From Corallococcus macrosporus (GTDB lineage Bacteria; Myxococcota; Myxococcia; Myxococcales; Myxococcaceae): DNA of 64,000 bases. A program made the position numbers and the translations under genes. This document shows positions 62,941 to 64,000 of the stretch, piece by piece. Each line of letters opens with the position of its first letter. Within the stretch, counting starts at the first letter, position 1. The notes under the pieces were generated by a model, which saw only the letters and a list, made by a program, of their open reading frames with translations, had not been told where the DNA came from and searched no databases. The stretch spans positions 3,399,620 to 3,463,619 of the forward strand of contig NZ_JAFIMU010000007.1 in NCBI RefSeq assembly GCF_017302985.1, written 5' to 3'.

Positions 62941-63922
62941 GCCACCCTCCCCTTCGTCACCGTCATGAACGCGTCCTCCAGTTGCGCTCGCGCGGGCTGA
63001 ACGCGCACACCGGCAGCCCCTGCGCCACCAGTGCCGCCAGCAGCACCGCCGCGGCCGCCTCCGCCTGCGCCGGCCCCGCGTCCGCCTCCAGTTCCAGCCG
63101 CACGCGCAGCGCGCCGCCCTCGCGCGACACGTCCTTCACGCGCGGCTGCTCCAGCAGCGTGCGCTCCGTGCGCGCCCACAGCGCTTCACCCTCGTCACCC
63201 GCCGCCGCCAGCCGCACCGTCAGCTCCGTCACACGGGACGGGCCCGCGCTCTGGCGCAGCAGGTCCTCCACCTTGCCCTGGGCCAGCAGGCGCCCCTGCT
63301 CGATGATGACGCAGCTGTCGCAGATCTCCGCCAGCTCCGTGAGGATGTGGCTGGAGATGATGACCGCCTTGCCCTGATCCGCCAGCGCGCGCAGCAACTC
63401 CCGCAGCTCGATGCGCGCGCGCGGATCCAACCCGTCCGCCGGTTCGTCCAGCAGCAGGAGCCTCGGGTCGTGCAAGAGCGTGCGCCCCAGCGCCACGCGC
63501 TGACGCATGCCCTTGGACAGCTCCGTGGTGAGCTTCTCCGCCAGCGGCCCCAGCCCGGTGAACTCCATCACCGAGTCCACGCGCTGCTTGCGCTGCGCGC
63601 CCTTCAGCCCGTACGCACGCGCGAAGAAGTCCAGGAACTCCTTCACGGTGATGTCGTCGTAGGTGCCGTAGCGGTCCGGCATGTAGCCCAGCAGCGGCCG
63701 GGCCCGGTCCGGCGCGTCCACCAGCGACGTGCCGTCCAGCAGCACCGTCCCCGAAGTGGGCACGTCCAGCGTGGCCAGGATGCGCAGCGTGGTGCTCTTG
63801 CCCGCGCCGTTGGGCCCGATGAAGCCCAGGATGCTCCCGGCCTCCAGGTTGAACGACACGTTGTCCACCGCGCGCAGCGCCCCGTAGTCGCGCCGCAGCC
63901 CCTTCACCTCCAGCAGGCTCAT
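62937..63922 (-). pseudogene. ABC transporter ATPase, mirrored copy with one-base frameshift
   Basis: 986 bp against 987 in the left copy. One G is missing in the CCAGGTTGCG context at 62,980/62,981, so the frame shifts after residue ~313 and the product ends NWRTRS at 319 aa instead of 328. All ATPase motifs are upstream and intact. The left copy shows the true ending, so this is most likely a base-call error. Confidence 0.85.
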
Positions 63923-64000
63923 CGTCGTGCCTCCTCGACCTGGCCGCGCACCACGTGCTGCGAGGCCTCCAGCTCCACGTCCATCACCGCGTGGGCGTGA
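63919..64000 (-). CDS. C-terminal end of the 604-aa membrane protein, mirrored and cut by the window
   Basis: The last ~27 codons of the gene at 45,995-47,809, overlapping the mirrored ABC ATPase start. A C is missing at 63,990/63,991 compared with the left arm. Confidence 0.8.
   Translation of the reverse strand, partial: HAHAVMDVELEASQHVVRGQVEEARR

Larger units (their letters stand above)
55861..64000 (-). repeat. Right arm of the giant inverted repeat
   Basis: Reverse complement of 47,727-55,852, running to the window end. It is clean through the double-vWA, BatA, DUF58 and permease genes. It has two single-base losses: a G at 62,980/62,981 (frameshift near the ABC ATPase C-terminus) and a C at 63,990/63,991 (in the end of the 604-aa gene). 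These are the only right-arm defects I found. Confidence 0.95.

Overview
The window is GC-rich (roughly 70 %) DNA whose gene content points to a myxobacterium, most likely of the Myxococcus/Corallococcus group. The markers are an atypical kinase fused to PilZ-, J- and TPR-like segments, an NtrY/NtrX-type system next to an outer-membrane POTRA/barrel protein, many GTG starts with 4-bp ATGA/GTGA overlaps, and an exopolysaccharide-type sugar-nucleotide set. The taxon is inferred from gene content and composition; no rRNA or marker search was possible.

Layout. 1-4.8 kb (minus): a lipid-trafficking group of MlaC-like protein, Gcr-type 'site-specific recombinase' membrane protein and MMPL/HpnN-like RND transporter. 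5.0-12.5 kb (mostly plus): metK with a clear promoter and terminator, a formyltransferase-family gene, a TreT-like glycosyltransferase, a GspG-type pseudopilin, a structured intergenic RNA candidate with terminator, YchJ-like SEC-C protein (minus), uppP, a CoA-type Nudix hydrolase and an NPPY methyltransferase. 12.5-15.5 kb: a lower-GC accessory island with a 602-aa SH3/LysM/transmembrane/C-terminal-toxin protein overlapping by 4 bp a TrpF-like barrel protein that is the likely immunity partner. 15.5-21.2 kb (minus): histidine kinase, sigma54-type response regulator, POTRA/barrel protein and DUF4390-like protein. 21.3-27.4 kb: a serine hydrolase, a small unknown, and an AlgI-type MBOAT acyltransferase with a tandem SGNH protein. 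27.5-34.3 kb (plus): RidA-like, mannose-1-phosphate guanylyltransferase, the kinase/PilZ protein, phosphomannomutase/phosphoglucomutase and ROK glucokinase. Together these can turn glucose into hexose phosphates and GDP-mannose for surface polysaccharide, which the AlgI/SGNH pair could O-acylate. 34.4-43.2 kb: Asp-box protein, DUF547, Rieske oxygenase, a tiny Cys protein, TolC with divergent MarR, an ExbB-ExbD-TonB operon and an aldo/keto reductase.

43.4 kb to the centre: a compact plus-strand envelope operon (Gln/Gly-rich membrane protein, MoxR ATPase, 604-aa membrane protein, ABC ATPase, ABC permease, DUF58, BatA-like, large double-vWA protein).

From 47.73 kb to the window end the sequence is one giant inverted repeat. 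The arms 47,727-55,852 and 55,861-64,000 are reverse complements pivoting on a short hairpin at 55,842-55,871. The only differences I found are single-base indels, mostly in homopolymers, in complementary patches: about 53.37-55.86 kb of the left arm, and two sites near the right end (62,980 and 63,990). This looks far more like a fold-back/assembly artefact at a contig end with uneven polishing than a real 16-kb palindrome. The intact 913-aa vWA gene is therefore read from the right arm; its left-arm copy is shredded by frameshifts, while the ABC ATPase is intact only on the left.
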